Assembly: GCA_013399305.1 (NCBI GenBank) | Contig: VXAI01000180.1 | Coordinates: forward strand, 1,400,221-1,464,220 | Direction: 5' to 3' | DNA from: Rostratula benghalensis | Lineage: Eukaryota; Chordata; Aves; Charadriiformes; Rostratulidae | Length of the DNA stretch: 64,000 nt | In this document: positions 35,389 to 48,100 of the stretch, one piece after another | Numbering within the stretch: the first letter of the stretch is position 1 | Layout: every line of letters starts with the position of its first letter | Notes under the pieces: generated by a model | Database searches by the model: none | The model's input: the letters and a program-made list of their open reading frames with translations, nothing else | Told to the model about the DNA's origin: nothing | Program-made: the position numbers and the translations under genes

Positions 35389-36362
35389 CTGCTGATTCAC
35401 CTTTCACGCTAGTGCAGATGTGTCCCATCTCTTCTGTATTTTAAAGAACCACGTGCCCAGGATGGTGGAAGGAAGTTAGGCTGGTTCTTCAACATATGGC
35501 ACCTGATGGTGTGTTTTGGGGTTCTGGTGGCAGAGCTTACGGCGGTAAGGGTCACTGTCCAGCTTTCAGGCCTCGGGGTGCTTTTCCAGATGAACTGAGA
35601 AATGCCCACCTACTCGAGAGGGTGCAGGATTCAGCTGGAAGTCAGTAAGATGACTTCACTGCAGTATCATGTAGGAGGAGAGGATTCACTGCAAGGGAGG
35701 CAGCATATGTTTAAACTTAAATATCGTATAATTAGCCAAACTGGCAGAGGAAACTGTGAACAACATAAGGAATCTGTATTAAGTCCATTTTAAGATGTTT
35801 AAAGAGTTCCCCAGTGCGAGAACCCCATCTCCAATATTAATCTTCTAAAAACCTATTCCTGTCTTGCTAATGGATAGGTTCATCCCTGCAGCTTGGTTTG
35901 CTCTCCATCCTCAGGTGTGTTGGTACCGACACCCGCTGCGGCGCGGAATAAGCTCAGCCAGAGAACCCCATCCGGGTTGAAAAGAAAAGGGGTTGCTTTT
36001 TCCTCAGGTTATTTTTTTTTTTCTGCTTGGTTGTCCCCCCCCTTTGTTGCACCATGGATTGTTTGCCTGATGTGACTGAGGGGACCCCGCTAGAGGAGCG
36101 GGGTAAAGCAGGAGAGGAGGGGGAAAGAAAGGATGTGGAGGGAAAACTTGGGCCTTGGGAGAAAATCCTCTGTAGAGAGACCTTCAGGGGAGATTGTAGG
36201 CGTCAGCAAGGATGTGGCAAACTTGTGAATGAGAGCAACATGCCACTCTTACGTATTTTTAAAGTATATTAACAGGTTTTAACTGTGTGGGTATTCATTA
36301 CTTAAGTGAAAAGATGGTTTTATTCTTGGCGTGGTACATCCTAGTAAAATCAGTGTCGTCCA

Positions 36363-36391
36363 CCCCCCCTTTTTTTTTTTTTTTTTTTTTT
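36363..36391. repeat. C7-T22 homopolymer block
   Basis: Seven C followed by 22 T. It is pyrimidine-rich enough to mimic an acceptor, but no exon follows. Confidence 0.85.
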
Positions 36392-37966
36392 AACCAAGGT
36401 ATCATTCAAGCCCTACAGGCTTTTTCTCTCCCAAATCAGTGAGTGGCAGTGGCTGCCTTGAAGATCTTGGCCTAATTGCTACAAGGTCGTAGGGAGCCTG
36501 GGAGAGCGGCAGCGGCACCGAGAAGCGCTTTGGCCAAGTTGGTGACGTGAGTCAGTCGCTGGGGCAGGTCTGCCCCATCTGTTAGAATTCCTCTTCCTAA
36601 CCCCAAAGCATTGCCCATCCCGTGGGCTTTTGGCAGTGAATCCCCTGCATCCCCTGGAGCTGCTGACGTGGGGGGGTGTGAGCGTGTGGAGAGAAGCAGG
36701 GAGGACAAGATGAGGGTTTATTTACAAACTTTTCTCTGTAGCGTATGCTGGGTGTGACATCTGTTTGTCTTAAGATCACAAGCGTTGTGCTTGCTCTGGC
36801 CGATGGCGCCAGCGACACCCGCTTGCTTTGAGTGTGTGAGTGCAAGGTCTGAAGATGAAAATCCTGTAGCGGGGTGATGGGGGTGATCCTTCACGTGGGC
36901 TGACTGGGAGACAGCTCTCCTCGTTGCCTGACGGAACCCCGGTGCCTGGAACCCAGCCAGACATCAAATCCTCCTGTCCTTACTGCGACCTGTGCCACGT
37001 CTGCGCGTGGTACCGACCTCTGCACTCTCACAGTCAGTGCATTTGTACTTCCTACACTGAAAGCCTTGCTGCCACAACAGATTTTTATGCTTGCTTGCAC
37101 GTTGCTCTGCCCCCCCCCCCCTTTTTGTTTTTTTTTTTTTTTTCAATGCAAAAAAGCCAATTAGTTCTCTGAAACTTCTCAAACTCCTTCTGCTTCCGCG
37201 TGGTTGCGGTGTAACTGTCTGATGTGTCTTGCCCTGTGTGAGGTGCTCTGAGGAGATGGTACGTGCCATCTTCGTGCCATCCCTTCATGCTTCCTTGTAC
37301 AACGGATTCTTCCCCTTGCTACAAGACTTTGGCACAGCGACTGTTCAGTGCTGAAGACCTGGGGAAAAAAAGCTTTGGGAAAGTCTGTGGAAGTATTTTC
37401 AATTTAAGGCTTCAGAGTAAAGATGGTCCAGGTGCCACCTCACTCTTCTTTGGAATAATGTCATTGCATCTCAACCACCTTCCATAGGGGCCTAGTTTGT
37501 TTTGCTCTGCTGTCATCTGTCAGGAAAAGTATATTATTTCTGAGGTTACTCTGAAAAGCTGGCACAGTGAAGTTGTGGAAAAACAAACAAGCAAACCAAA
37601 CCCAACCACCCCACCCTGTACAGTTGCCAAGAGCGTATCTGCTGTCCTTCTCACTTGGAGTGCCACCAAGCTGGAGAGAAAAGCTAGTCTGCTGTCAAGT
37701 AAAGACAGCAAACAAACGATGCCTTATTCTTTGTTACGTTTGTAAGCGATGAGAAAGGGGGGAAAAAAAAAAAAAGGGTTGAAGGCTGTTAGAGGTTGAG
37801 GGTTTTGGACGGGCTGGTGGTGAGGAGAAGACACGTAGTGGTTAAAAGCAAAGCCCCATTTGTGTGAAGCCTGGCTGTGACAGCGTTGTTTTTACACTGA
37901 AGGAAGTCTTGGCTGGTTCACTCACAAACTTCATAAAGAGATGTGACGTCCTGGACCTCTAATAAC

Positions 37967-37994
37967 GAATGTGCTCCTAAGAATGTGCTCCTAA
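37967..37994. repeat. Perfect 14-bp tandem duplication
   Basis: The unit GAATGTGCTCCTAA occurs twice head to tail without mismatch (37967-37980 and 37981-37994), consistent with replication slippage. Confidence 0.85.
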
Positions 37995-38156
37995 GGCCAA
38001 GTGGGTGGCCATAAAAATCACTCATCCCCCTTTTTTTTTTTTTTTTTTTTTTAACACTTCGCTGTTTGCATCACACAATACTGAATTCCTTCATCAGGTA
38101 GATCTCCTGAATAGCCATGTTGGAGTTTCTAACCTTTTTTTTTTTCTGTAAGGCAG

Positions 38157-38223
38157 AGCTGCTCTGCTCTATTTTTCTACCATTGCATCACCTTCAGATG
38201 CCGTGTTTGACAGTGGCTCCGTG
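38157..38223 (+). other. Weak candidate untranslated exon (67 bp)
   Basis: A T-rich acceptor ('tttttttttttctgtaaggcag', AG at 38155-38156) and a good donor (CCGTG|GTAAGT, GT at 38224) bound 67 bases. There is no long frame and no known peptide. An alternative acceptor inside ('caccttcag' at 38196) would leave only 27 bases. It could be an optional leader exon or a decoy. Confidence 0.22.
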
Positions 38224-38862
38224 GTAAGTATCAGGTTCCTGCAGTTTGCTTTCCTCATCTTAAGCTCTTTCCAGGTTACCTAAGGAATCCTTTGCGATTC
38301 TCTCTGGCCTAATAGTGGTTCCAAACTTGTCTTTCTCTTGTTTCATCTTTACTTCTGGCTTTCTCAGTGCTCCTGCTGTGTCTGAAGTGCCTCGCCAGTG
38401 CTCCGCTCTGCCACGCTTGCCCACGTGCCAGCCAGTCTGTAGCAAGAACCCCTGCTCCGAGGTGCTGACAGGAAGCAATCAAATTCAAAACACAATCAAA
38501 ACCTGCCTCAGCCATCCCTGGCTTCTCACTGCACCTTTTGTCATTGAGATTGTCAGTTCCTTAAAGCAGAAGACAATTTTCTTTGTAACTCAGATAACAA
38601 TGAGCACTTTGCAGGTACTTAATAAATAGCAAATCAAATAATTTAAATCCACATAATAGCCTGTTTTTACACAAATCACAAACACTTGTCTCTTGTATGG
38701 CCTATCCCTATTTTTTTTTTTTTTAATCCACCTTACAAAGCAGCATTTATACAGTGCAGCCTAGCCTTGGAAAACTATGTTTTGAACCAGACTCACAGGT
38801 GGATTTTCTTACACCTCTATGTGGGTACTTCTTTGTCATGCTTGGTTTGGGGTTTTTTGGTG

Positions 38863-38894
<32 letters not shown>

Positions 38895-39165
38895 TGGCTA
38901 TTCCATTGAGGTTAAAGATAGATTAGCATTCCAGTTCTACGTGGATGGCAGCATACCTTACGCTACGTAGGTCATTAAAACTCTGAAGGTGTCTGGTCAG
39001 AGTGGATAAATTTGGTCTCTTTGGGGTAGTTGCTGTTGGGAAGCTGATGGATCTCCCTACCTTTATCTTCCATGCAGCTCTGAATCCAGGCAGTGCTGCT
39101 GCTTTCTAATTGACTTGTTATTGCTCTCTGCTCTCTTCCTCTGCCAGAGGCTGGGTCAGCAGCAT
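38224..39165. other. Putative intron, non-coding
   Basis: AT-rich intronic DNA with the T30 tract and nothing else that I can support. Confidence 0.4.
38863..38892. repeat. Poly-T run (T30)
   Basis: Thirty consecutive T preceded by the G/T phrase 'ggtttggggttttttggtg'. It has the same architecture as several other T/G tracts in the window. Confidence 0.85.
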
Positions 39166-39500
39166 TTGATCAGCACCTAGAAATACTTTGAGTGGGTGTC
39201 AGGAGGATGGGGCCAGACTTTTTTCAGTGGTGCCCAGGGACAGGACGAGGGAATGGGCACAAACTGGACCATAAGAAGTTCCATCTCAACACGAGGAGGC
39301 ACTTCTTGACTTTGAGGGTGGCAGAGCCCTGGCAGAGGCTGCCCAGAGAGGTGGTGGAGTCTCCATCTCTGGAGACATTCCAAATGCTACCTGGGTATGT
39401 TCCTGTGGGACCTGCTGTGGGTGGACCTGCTTTGGCAGGGGGTTGGACTGGATGATCTCCAGAGGTCCCTTCCAACCCCATAGCATTCTGTGGTTCTGTT
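39166..39500 (+). mobile_element. CR1 LINE 3' end (subfamily C)
   Basis: 'gatcagcacctagaaatac', 'gtgggtgtcaggaggatgg' and the tail 'cattctgtggttctgt'. The + strand frame from 39192 retains '..[23 protein letters not shown]..', the C-terminus of CR1 ORF2. It closely matches 56090-56428. Confidence 0.92.
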
Positions 39501-42500
39501 GTAAAAAGCCTGTGAGGAGGAAGGTCAGCCCATGCTGAACTTACTAAGATGCTACAACTACATCCAAGGTGTGTGGCAAAGGTACATCTTGGTCATATCT
39601 TGGCCTGTGGAGAGATGGCCTCGTGTGGCCACTGGACATGAGTTTTCTTCTAGTGGTTTAGCTTCAGAAGGTGATGGCTGTATCTCAGACTGAAGGTGAA
39701 ATTGCAGTATGACTGGGGCTTAGGTAGGCAGTATTTATCTTTAGGTGAAGATCTAGTTGAAGTTTTTTTTTATCCCATCTGAACTTCCTGTGGTTCCCCT
39801 GCAACTTACATCATTTTTACTTTGGAGGACTCTGTCTTTCAAATGCCATCCTCTTTCGGTCAGGGTGCACGTGTGTTCCAAGGACAATCTGGAAGCAGGG
39901 CATCAGGAAAGAGGGGGTGGGGAGCGGTTTGTTGTTGCAGTGGGACTGGGATTTGTTGGGTACAAAAATTGGTGTGGGTTTTTTTTTTTTTTTTTTTTAT
40001 ACCTCTTGATGTGACAGAAGTGTTTGCAAATGCTTTGTGTTGTGTGCAGTGATAGGGCCTGGTCTCACCTACCACAAATTACACTGCATGTCCCCCTTTA
40101 GCTGTGTGAAAGCTCTGTTTCATGAAGGTTTAATTAGTTATTCCAGGCATATGATGAGGGAAAAAAAGAATCAGTTCCTCTGGGTTATCACCTTGCCTAT
40201 CTTTAGTTAAGTTGCATATGCTTGTCCTCGATTCACCTCGGGTTTTATTCCCAGTTGTGTTTAATAGGCACAGGGTTAATGCACTTCCCATACAGTTCTA
40301 TTCCTTGCACGTTTTCTGTGACCTTTCCAGCCCAAAGTTTATTCTCACAAAACCAACTGAGGTTCAGCCTCATCTCTCCCAGGGGAAGATCCTGAAGTTG
40401 GGTAAATTTATATCCTGGTTCCATTCAAATGCTGAATTTGCTCCTATATTCTCTGCTATTCGTATGCTTCTGGTTTACATGATTATCTACTAATTCTTTA
40501 TGGATTTAGTAGCTGATGCTGTCTGAGAGGGGCACTGTGAGAATAAAAGCATGAGGAGTTGTGAGACACTTAGTTCTGTAATAGTCACCCACATAAGAAT
40601 TTAGGAGGAAAAAATTATTTGCATGCATGCAGTTAAAATATTCAGGAATTCTGTGGCTTGTGAACAGTAGAGAATACTTAGATAATGGAGCTGTAGCAAA
40701 AAAAGAAAAGCAACTACATAGCTACAGAATATTTTAAATGGTGTTCAGAATAAATTTGCAATTTCAAATACATCATTTGACTGAATACTATAATCTATGA
40801 TTACACATTTGTGCCTATAAAAGGTGTATTCTAATGTTTGGGAGATCTATTGTGAAATATCAAGTAAATAACAATGTAGTGATGGTGTGTTTTAGAATGC
40901 CTTTAAGTCAATGAGGGAAATTTATTTAAATTAAATGATTCTTCATAGAATATTGCTCTCTATTCTAGATTACAATTCTCAGCTATTTAAATGTTTTTCT
41001 GTGGGGGTTGGTGATAAGAGTGGGAGGAGATGCATTTCTAGTTTCATCTGTATCCTTGAATTAACTATGGAAAAAAAAAAAGTGGGTTCTTAATTTAACT
41101 GACTTAAGCAAAAAGCTTTGTGAAAGCACAGTTTATAGGCTTCTGCACAAGCTTCTATAACTTGTTTTAATTTTATAAGTATTTTATTTTCATTGGTTGT
41201 CCATACTGGTAATGTGGGGGTTTTTCACTGCAAGACCAAGACTTCAGATGCCATCCTGCTGCATGGCAGTTCCTTCCACTTTGCTACCTGAGCCTCCTTG
41301 CCTGCTCCTCCAACTTTGGCTGCTGACCCATTTTTTTCCCCCTTTGACAGGGCAGTGTGGCTTTCTTTTCCCCTGTTTAAGGAGCCAGCAATGAAGCCTG
41401 GTAGAACTTCTTTGCTTGGTTTCAGGTCTCGTCTCACCTGTGGCCGCTGATGCTGGCTTCTTCTGAGGTCCACCTCACTGGAAGGTGGTGGGTGGGTTAG
41501 GTAGGGTGGTTGCCCGTGGGTTGCATGCAAAACCTGGCCTACAGAACAGGTTCTATGTCTTAGCTGTGGGAAGATGAGTTTAGGAAGAAGTGCATCTCCA
41601 GCTGTGGTTGTGTGCTGCCACATGTTCAGAACTGCAAGCCAGAGTCCTTCTGCATCTTACAAAGAGGTGTGTAACTGGTGTCAGCCTCTCAAACAGAGAA
41701 AAGTGGGTTATCTACAAAGGCTTTATGCACATGAGCTTTACAAAGAAGGGCCAGCCTACTTCTTATGCCCCCCTAAAATCTCCTGCAAGGCATCGTTGTG
41801 TCTCAAGAAAGTCTGGAAAACTCTGATTGTGAAGCAGGTGCCTTTCATTTGTCTGAAGTTGAGACATCTATGTGACATAAAATGAAACATATTCTATCAG
41901 CCCATCTGTAGGCAACTGTTGATCTTGACAGTGGGAGACAAAAGATGAGGTGTTGTATGTGAAATCTTCCTTTTGGATTTAAGGGACAATAAAGCTGAGA
42001 GATCTAGTCAAGGCTGTATTTTAAACTAGTTTTTGCTACAAGCTCAAAGATTTAATTTCCAGTAGATGGGGAAACATGGGACCTGAGATTAAAGATATCT
42101 GGAGTCTGTTCCTCAAGGGTGTGCAAGTAGGATATTGGTGAGACCTAAAATGAATTTATAGGTCACCAGCATCTCATCAGTAATCTCAATCTATTATGCT
42201 AAGTTTATAAGGTAGTGTATCTTCTTGAGAAAGCTGCCTATGCATTTCAGTGTACGTGGAGGATTTGTCTACATAGAAATATTTGGAAAAATTAATCTGG
42301 ATTAAGATATGCTTTGGAAGTGGATTAAATTACATAGTACTCCTGTACAAGGGCTTCTAAGCAGAATTTAAGTGGCTTGGGTTTTTAGCTTCATCGCTTC
42401 CTCAGTTAAGTACATGAAATCAAATTAAAGGTGTTTAAATTTTATTCAGATGCTTGTAGAAGTTTAATGTAATCTTATTAACCTGCTTTTAGTAAAGCTT

Positions 42501-43197
42501 ATCTGCATTTACTGTCACTATTTTCTTGTAGGCATGTTGTGATGAGCAGATTAGCCAGTGCAGTCTAAAGCCATAGTTGGAATTTCTTGTGCGCTCATCC
42601 TTGGGTTGACCAGCTCTGTCTCTCCACGTACCAATGCTTTACAGCTTGATCTTCTGCTTCTCACATCCCTCCTTTGCAAATTGCCCATAATAATAATATT
42701 TTTTATATCCTCAAAGGGGCCGAGAGCCCTCCCATATGAGAAATGTGAAGTAACAGCTGCGTGGTGGTATTTGATTTAGCATCCGGATGGAAATCTGACG
42801 TTTGCCTTTAGTTCACTGGTATAAAGGTGAGGGTGTGGAGTTAGGAAATGAGTGCTTTACGGGAACTTTAGCTGTGAGCACAGTTATTTTGCTGTAAATT
42901 ATGTCAGACACAAACTGTGGTTTTAATGTATCATAGAGTTCCTGCATCTACATCTGCTTTTGCTGCACCTGGCTTAGTATATTTGTGTAAGAGAAAATGT
43001 GGTCTGTTTGCGGACTCCTAGATGAGGGACATTATATAAATATTAATTAACAGGTGGCAAATACAGGGGGGGAAGGAGGGTTGTCCCTTAGGGAAGTGGA
43101 GACAAGCTGTGAGACGAACTTTGCTTTGACTGACCAGCAAGTAACTTTGTAGAAGTTGATTTGCAAAATGGCATCACCATTTTGCACATTTCAGGAG
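39501..43197. other. Putative intron, non-coding
   Basis: Repeat-poor and AT-rich, with a T18 run near 39979-39998. 40600-41000 is low in recognisable repeats and rich in AT cores ('gcatgcatgc' near 40623, 'tttatttaaattaaatg' near 40921). No exon supported. Confidence 0.4.
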
Positions 43198-43948
43198 GCA
43201 CTGCCTGGGACTGCTTGTGGATGAGAAGCTCAATGTGAACCAGCAGTGCACGCTGGCAGCCCAGAAAGACAACCCCATCCTGGGCTGCATCAAAAGCAGC
43301 GTGGCCAGCAGGTCATGGGAGGTGATTCTGCCCCTCTGCTCTGCTCTGCTGAGACCCCACATGGAGCTCTGTGTCCAGCTCTGGAGTCCTCAGCACAGGA
43401 AGGACATGATCTAGGTGTTCCTGCTCCAGCAGGGGAATTGGGGTAGATGATCTTTCAAGGTCCCTTCCCAATCCCTGATATTCTGTGGTTCTTTGACCTG
43501 TTGGAATGGGTCCAGCAGAGGGCCATGAAGATGATGAGAGGGCTGGAGCAGCTCTGCTATAAAGACAGGCTGAGGGAGCTGGGGTTGTTCATCCTGGAGC
43601 AGAGAAGGCTCCGGGGAGACCCTGGAGCCCTGAAGGGGGCTACAGGAGAGGTGGGGAGGGACTCTTGGTCAGGGAGTGGAGCCATAGGATGAGGGGTAAT
43701 GGCTTTAAATTGAAAGAGGGGAGATTTAGTTGAGATCTCAGGAAGAAATTCTTTGCTGTGAGGGTGGTGAGAGCCTGGAAGAGGTTGTCCAGAGAAGCTG
43801 TGGCTGCCCCATCCCTGGAGGGGTTCAAGGCCAGGCTGGATGGGGCTTGGAGGGACCTGGTGTGGTGGGAGGTGTCCCTGCCCAGGGCAGGGGGGTTGGA
43901 ACTGGTTGAAGGTCCCTTCCAACTCTAACCCTTCTATGATTCTATAAT
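43198..43948 (+). mobile_element. CR1 LINE (subfamily D) split by a nested CR1 tail
   Basis: From 'ctgcctgggactgcttgtgg' (ORF2) to the tail 'cttctatgattctataa'. ORF2 relic pieces read 'NQQCTLAAQKDNPILGCI' and '..[26 protein letters not shown]..' on the + strand in different frames. At 43411-43492 a second CR1 3' end is inserted. Host sequence resumes with 'gacctgttggaatgggtcc', matching the uninterrupted copy at 11868-12396 when complemented. Confidence 0.9.
43411..43492 (+). mobile_element. Nested CR1 3'-tail insertion
   Basis: 'ctccagcaggggaattgggg', 'tagatgatctttcaaggtcc' and the tail 'gatattctgtggttct' form a complete CR1-type 3' end of about 80 bases. It sits inside another CR1 exactly where the host element should read straight from 'ggaaggacatg' into 'gacctg'. 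No clear target-site duplication is seen, as is usual for CR1. Confidence 0.75.
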
Positions 43949-45690
43949 TTTGTTTCAAGGCTTGGACCACTTGAGAATAGTAAATATTGTTACACACAAA
44001 AAAGAACGAAAGGCTTGAAAGCTTTGTGACGAATTCCTCCTGTTGGCCCTGCAGCGTGAGGGCTGTGTGACACCGGTGTCTGCAGAGACAGGCGGCGATT
44101 GCAGGTGTTCCCTCCGAACACCCAGAACCAGCGTGGGTATTTCCCCTGTGCGTGGCAGCCTCTAGCAGTGGGCAGTAGAAACACCTGAGGATTTGAATTG
44201 CTGAGGGATGCCTTTACGCTCCAACCCGTAGGGAAACCAAAACTTTTTCCACCCACAGCCCCAGTGAGAAAGGGCAATACTACTCAGTTGCCAAAAAGTA
44301 TGTCAAATATGCATTTAATAATGCCTCGCTTCTCTGACGTTGCATTTGATATGTGCTACACGTGACTTTGAAGCATAATAGCACATTGTCCTAAAATGAT
44401 GGAGTTAGATGGTATTTGATCTCTTCAGCTGAACAAATGCATTGTTTTAATGCTAAGGAAAAGACCTTTTAAAGAGGAGAATTGATTTTATACATTTTTA
44501 AAGAGAAAGCAGGATATAGCTGCGGTTTCTTAGTCTTTTTGGATTTACAGTGATGTGACAACAGATAAATCATGTTCTCTCGGGCTGAGGCTGAATGTTA
44601 AGCCCCTTAAAAACCAGTTATTTTAACTATGCAGTGCATGTTTCTTCTGAGTTTTGGGTTTTGTTTTGTTTTTTGTTGTTGTTGTTGGTGTTTGTTTCTT
44701 GTCTAGAAGTTATCTACAAGTTACCCAGAATTTCCAAGAGCTTTGGAAACTAAGATCCTTAAAATACACCTATTCTCATGACAGTAGTGGAAGAGTTGGG
44801 GGAACTGTGACCTGCTGAGGTTCATGAAACATCTGGATGGTGTGCCTGAAAAGAAGGATCTTACAGCTTTATTTACTAGAACTTACCTTCTTATGAACCT
44901 AGCAGAGGTGAGGGAGAAGGAAAGAATTGTAAAAAGCATACGTAGCAAATACTGATTTATCTGAATAGCCTTTTATGTCACCTTCTGGCAGCACTTTTTA
45001 AGATTTGAGCTTTTAAACCATAAGGATCAGCTGTGGGTAGTGGTAAGTCAGTCCTGATGAGTTTGAATACAAGTAGATCCAACGTGCTCTGTACTTAGCC
45101 AGTGTTTTTTTGAAATATTGCTAAAACTTGCTCTGCAGATGTGCAGATGCTGTGAACTGGAGGTTAGATCTATTGGATTGCTGTGGAATAGGAATTTTGC
45201 CCTAAGATTGTTTTTAAAATTAAACTTCCTTTTGTTTTTTGTTCTTCCCCGTCCTTTTTTTTTTTTTTTTTTTAAATAACTCTGCATTTTGAAATAACAA
45301 ATTGGCTGGTTTCCCTCGTGTATGGTTCCTGCCTATAAACAGTTAGGTAAGAGCATGAGAAAAATGTAAATTCTTCTGTAACTCAGCAGAAGATACTATT
45401 TCATCACAATTGCTCTTTAATTTTTGCAAAAGAACCTCCCACGCTGAATGTTCTTTGAGTTATTTGGAGTTGATTTTTCATGAATAAAATTCTTAGTCAT
45501 CTTCAAAACCTATGTGATATCTTACAGGAAGAAAGAGTTGGAACGTTTCAGGGGTTGGTTGGTGTCCTCTGGTGTGTCTCTTGATTCTGGCATTCCTTGC
45601 TATGTGTGGAAGCTGCTCTCGTGGCTGTACCACTAGCCTTGAGCTCAGGAGTTAAGTGGTGAAATCCTTCCTTCATGGAAACCAACTGCA
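43949..45690. other. Putative intron, non-coding
   Basis: Includes a GTT-rich tract ('ttttttgttgttgttgttgg') at 44663-44690 and a T19-type run near 45256-45274. No exon was recognised. Confidence 0.42.
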
Positions 45691-46186
45691 AAGAATCATT
45701 GAAGGGTATGGGGTTGGAATGGAGATCATCCAGTCCACCCCCCTGCCATAGCAGGTCCCACCCACCCAGGGCCCACAGGAACGTGTCCAGGAGGGTTTGG
45801 AATGTCTCCAGAGATGGAGACACCACCACCTCTCTGGACAGCCCCTGACAGGGCTCTGCCACCCTCAAAGGCAAGAAGTTCCTCCTCATGTTGAGATGGA
45901 ACTTCTCATGTTCCAGTTTGTGCCTGTCCCCTCTTGTCCTGTCCCTGGGCACCACTGAGAAAAGCCTGGCCCCATCCTCCTGACACCCACCCTTGAAGTA
46001 TTTCTAGGTGTTGATCAGACCCTCCCTCAGCCTTCTCTTCTCCAGCCGGAAAAGCCCCAAGTCCCTCAGCCTTTGCTCATCACAGAGATATTCCAGTCTC
46101 CTAATCATCTTCGTAACCCTCTGCTGTACCCTGTCCAGCAATTCCCTGTCCTGCTTGAACTGGGGAGCCAAGAACTGGATACAGCA
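45691..46186 (-). mobile_element. CR1 LINE 3' part (subfamily C)
   Basis: Complement of CR1: 'gggttggaatggagatcatcc' at the 3' tip, 'aggagggtttggaatgtctcc' in the middle and 'ttgaactggggagccaagaac' at the truncated 5' side. The minus strand frame 45548-45955 holds '..[32 protein letters not shown]..'. It has an extra 'acccacccagggc' stretch compared with 61803 onward. Confidence 0.92.
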
Positions 46187-47663
46187 AAGAAAATGACTGT
46201 ATTTTCTATTTTAAGCTTTGACAGTGACATTCCAACCTTTGTGTGGAGATCTTAGCAGCAGGGTTTGTGCAGATGATCTGCACCTGGCAGGAATACGTTG
46301 CTGGTTGCCACATGGCAGAGTTTCATATGATAAACAGTAGGTTTGGGTTCTTCCTCGGGTGCGGTAGGAATCTTGAGGATGTGTGAGGTCCTTGATGCTT
46401 CAGAAAAATGGGCTACCAAACCAAGAGACATCTTTACCTCAGCTGTAGTGTCTGCTCCCCAGCTTGCATCGGTTCATATTGTGGATCAGTAATTTTGGGG
46501 AGGGGAGCACTGGCGTGTTGTGGAAATGGACCCTTTTGGGGCCACCGGGTCCCCTGCAGTGACCACAAGCCTATGGACAAGTCACAGGACTCATTTGTGC
46601 CTGTGTAATGAGATACATTTGTGTCCCTAATAGTATATGTCAATAATATGTTAACTGAGAAGTTCCAGAAAATCTTTATGAAGGGCTTTGGCTTAGTATA
46701 AGTGAGCAGTGAAAGCAGCCCCTGTGGTTTTATTGCAAATATCAGCTCCTGGTGCTGTTCTAAAAGCCTGAGCTCATGATGCTAAATGACTGCATGAAAA
46801 AAGAAAAAAAAAAAAAAAGGTTTGTTCATGGGGGTAATAACTCTCATTAGAATAATTGGTGTAGCTGGAGAAAATAAACCAGCTAAGCTGGGGGGGAAAA
46901 AAAAAATCCTCAACCAAACCCAACCCATTTTCTGTTGAAGTCCAGGCAGCAGACTTCAAAGGTAAATTCAAGTTAGAGAAGAGCTGCTTTGAACTTCCTT
47001 AGGCCTGTGTCTGCCTGAGGGAGAAGGGCAGTTGGTATCTGCAGGGTAGGGAGCGTGAGGATGAAGCACAAGGAGGAAGAAGGCTGCTGCCTATGGGAAG
47101 GAGTGAGTCAGGTTAACATATGGTCTGTGAAACACGGAGACATTTTATAATGTGCACTAGAACGATTGTCTCTGCATCTCCTCTTTTGTGATGCATCACA
47201 GCCCTGAGCTGAGGCTCGCTTCTGGAAGGCTGGTGGTGGTTGGCTTGTTTGTGGGGGTGGGGTTTTTTCCCCTGTGTAGTGGGTTTTTATTATTACTGTT
47301 ATTTTTTTAAATCCCCAGTGATGAATGGTTGTTTCTCTTAGTTTTTATTTCTTTCAGTTGGCTACCCGTGTGAGTTTACTGTGCTGTGCAGCAGTATGCA
47401 TTTAGCAATAGTTCCTTTCTAATTGCTGTGTAAAGCTAATTATTCAAACTGTCTTTTTATTTTTTTTTAAAGCAGCAAAAATAGTCATCTTAGTACTGAA
47501 GAGAATGAATACCAGGTGGAGAAAGGTAGTTCTTGGTTCATGTGTAGGTGCTGGGGGTACCAAACTTTAGGTGCCTTTAGAAGATACCTGTCTGAGCAGA
47601 AGGGGAAGGGAAAGACAAAGTCTTTTTACAAATTGTTAAATACAAAGTATTTCCCTTGTCTTA
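46187..47663. other. Putative intron, non-coding
   Basis: A-runs near 46797-46818 and 46899-46907 and T-rich tracts at 47260-47320. No supported exon. Confidence 0.42.
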
Positions 47664-48100
47664 GGGCAACGGAGTTGGTGAGGGGTCTGGAGAATAAGCC
47701 CTGTGAGGAGAGGCTGAGGGAGCTGGGGGTGTTGAGCCTGGAGGAGGCTGAGGGGAGACCTTCTGGCCCTCTCCAACTCCCTGAAAGGAGGGGGCAGCCA
47801 GGGGGGGTCGGTCTCTTCTCCCAAGTCCCAGGCCATGGGACAAGAGGAAATGGCCTCCAGGTGCCCCAGGGGAGGTTCAGGTTGGAGATGAGGAGAAATG
47901 TTTTGAGGGAAAGGGTTGTGAAGGCTTGGGCTGGGCTGCCCAAGGCAGGGGTTGAGGCCCCATCCCTGGAGGGATTGAAAAGCCGGGTTGACAGAGTGCT
48001 GAGAGCCATGGGTTAGGGATGGGTTTGATCAGAGCTGGGTTGGTGGTTGGAGGAGATGATCTGGAAGGTCCCTTCCAACCCAGCAAGTTCTGTGATTCTA
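47664..48100 (+). mobile_element. CR1 LINE 3' end (young subfamily A)
   Basis: Starts 'gggcaacggagttggtgagg' and ends 'aagttctgtgattcta'. The + strand frame reads '..[21 protein letters not shown]..' to '..SRVDRVLRAMG' and stop: an undisrupted C-terminal part of CR1 ORF2. The frame by chance stays open upstream into unique DNA to 47516, giving a 166-codon chimera. It is nearly identical to 17441 and 58855. Confidence 0.93.

Larger units (their letters stand above)
35389..38156. other. Putative intron, non-coding
   Basis: Holds a C7/T22 run (36363-36391), a C10/T block near 37111-37143, a perfect 14-bp tandem duplication (37967-37994) and a T22 run (38031-38052). No exon before the candidate at 38157. 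Confidence 0.45.

Noticed and set aside
47516..48016. 166-codon plus-strand frame as a host gene
   Set aside because: The C-terminal 110 or so residues are CR1 ORF2 and the first 50 are chance read-through from unique DNA.
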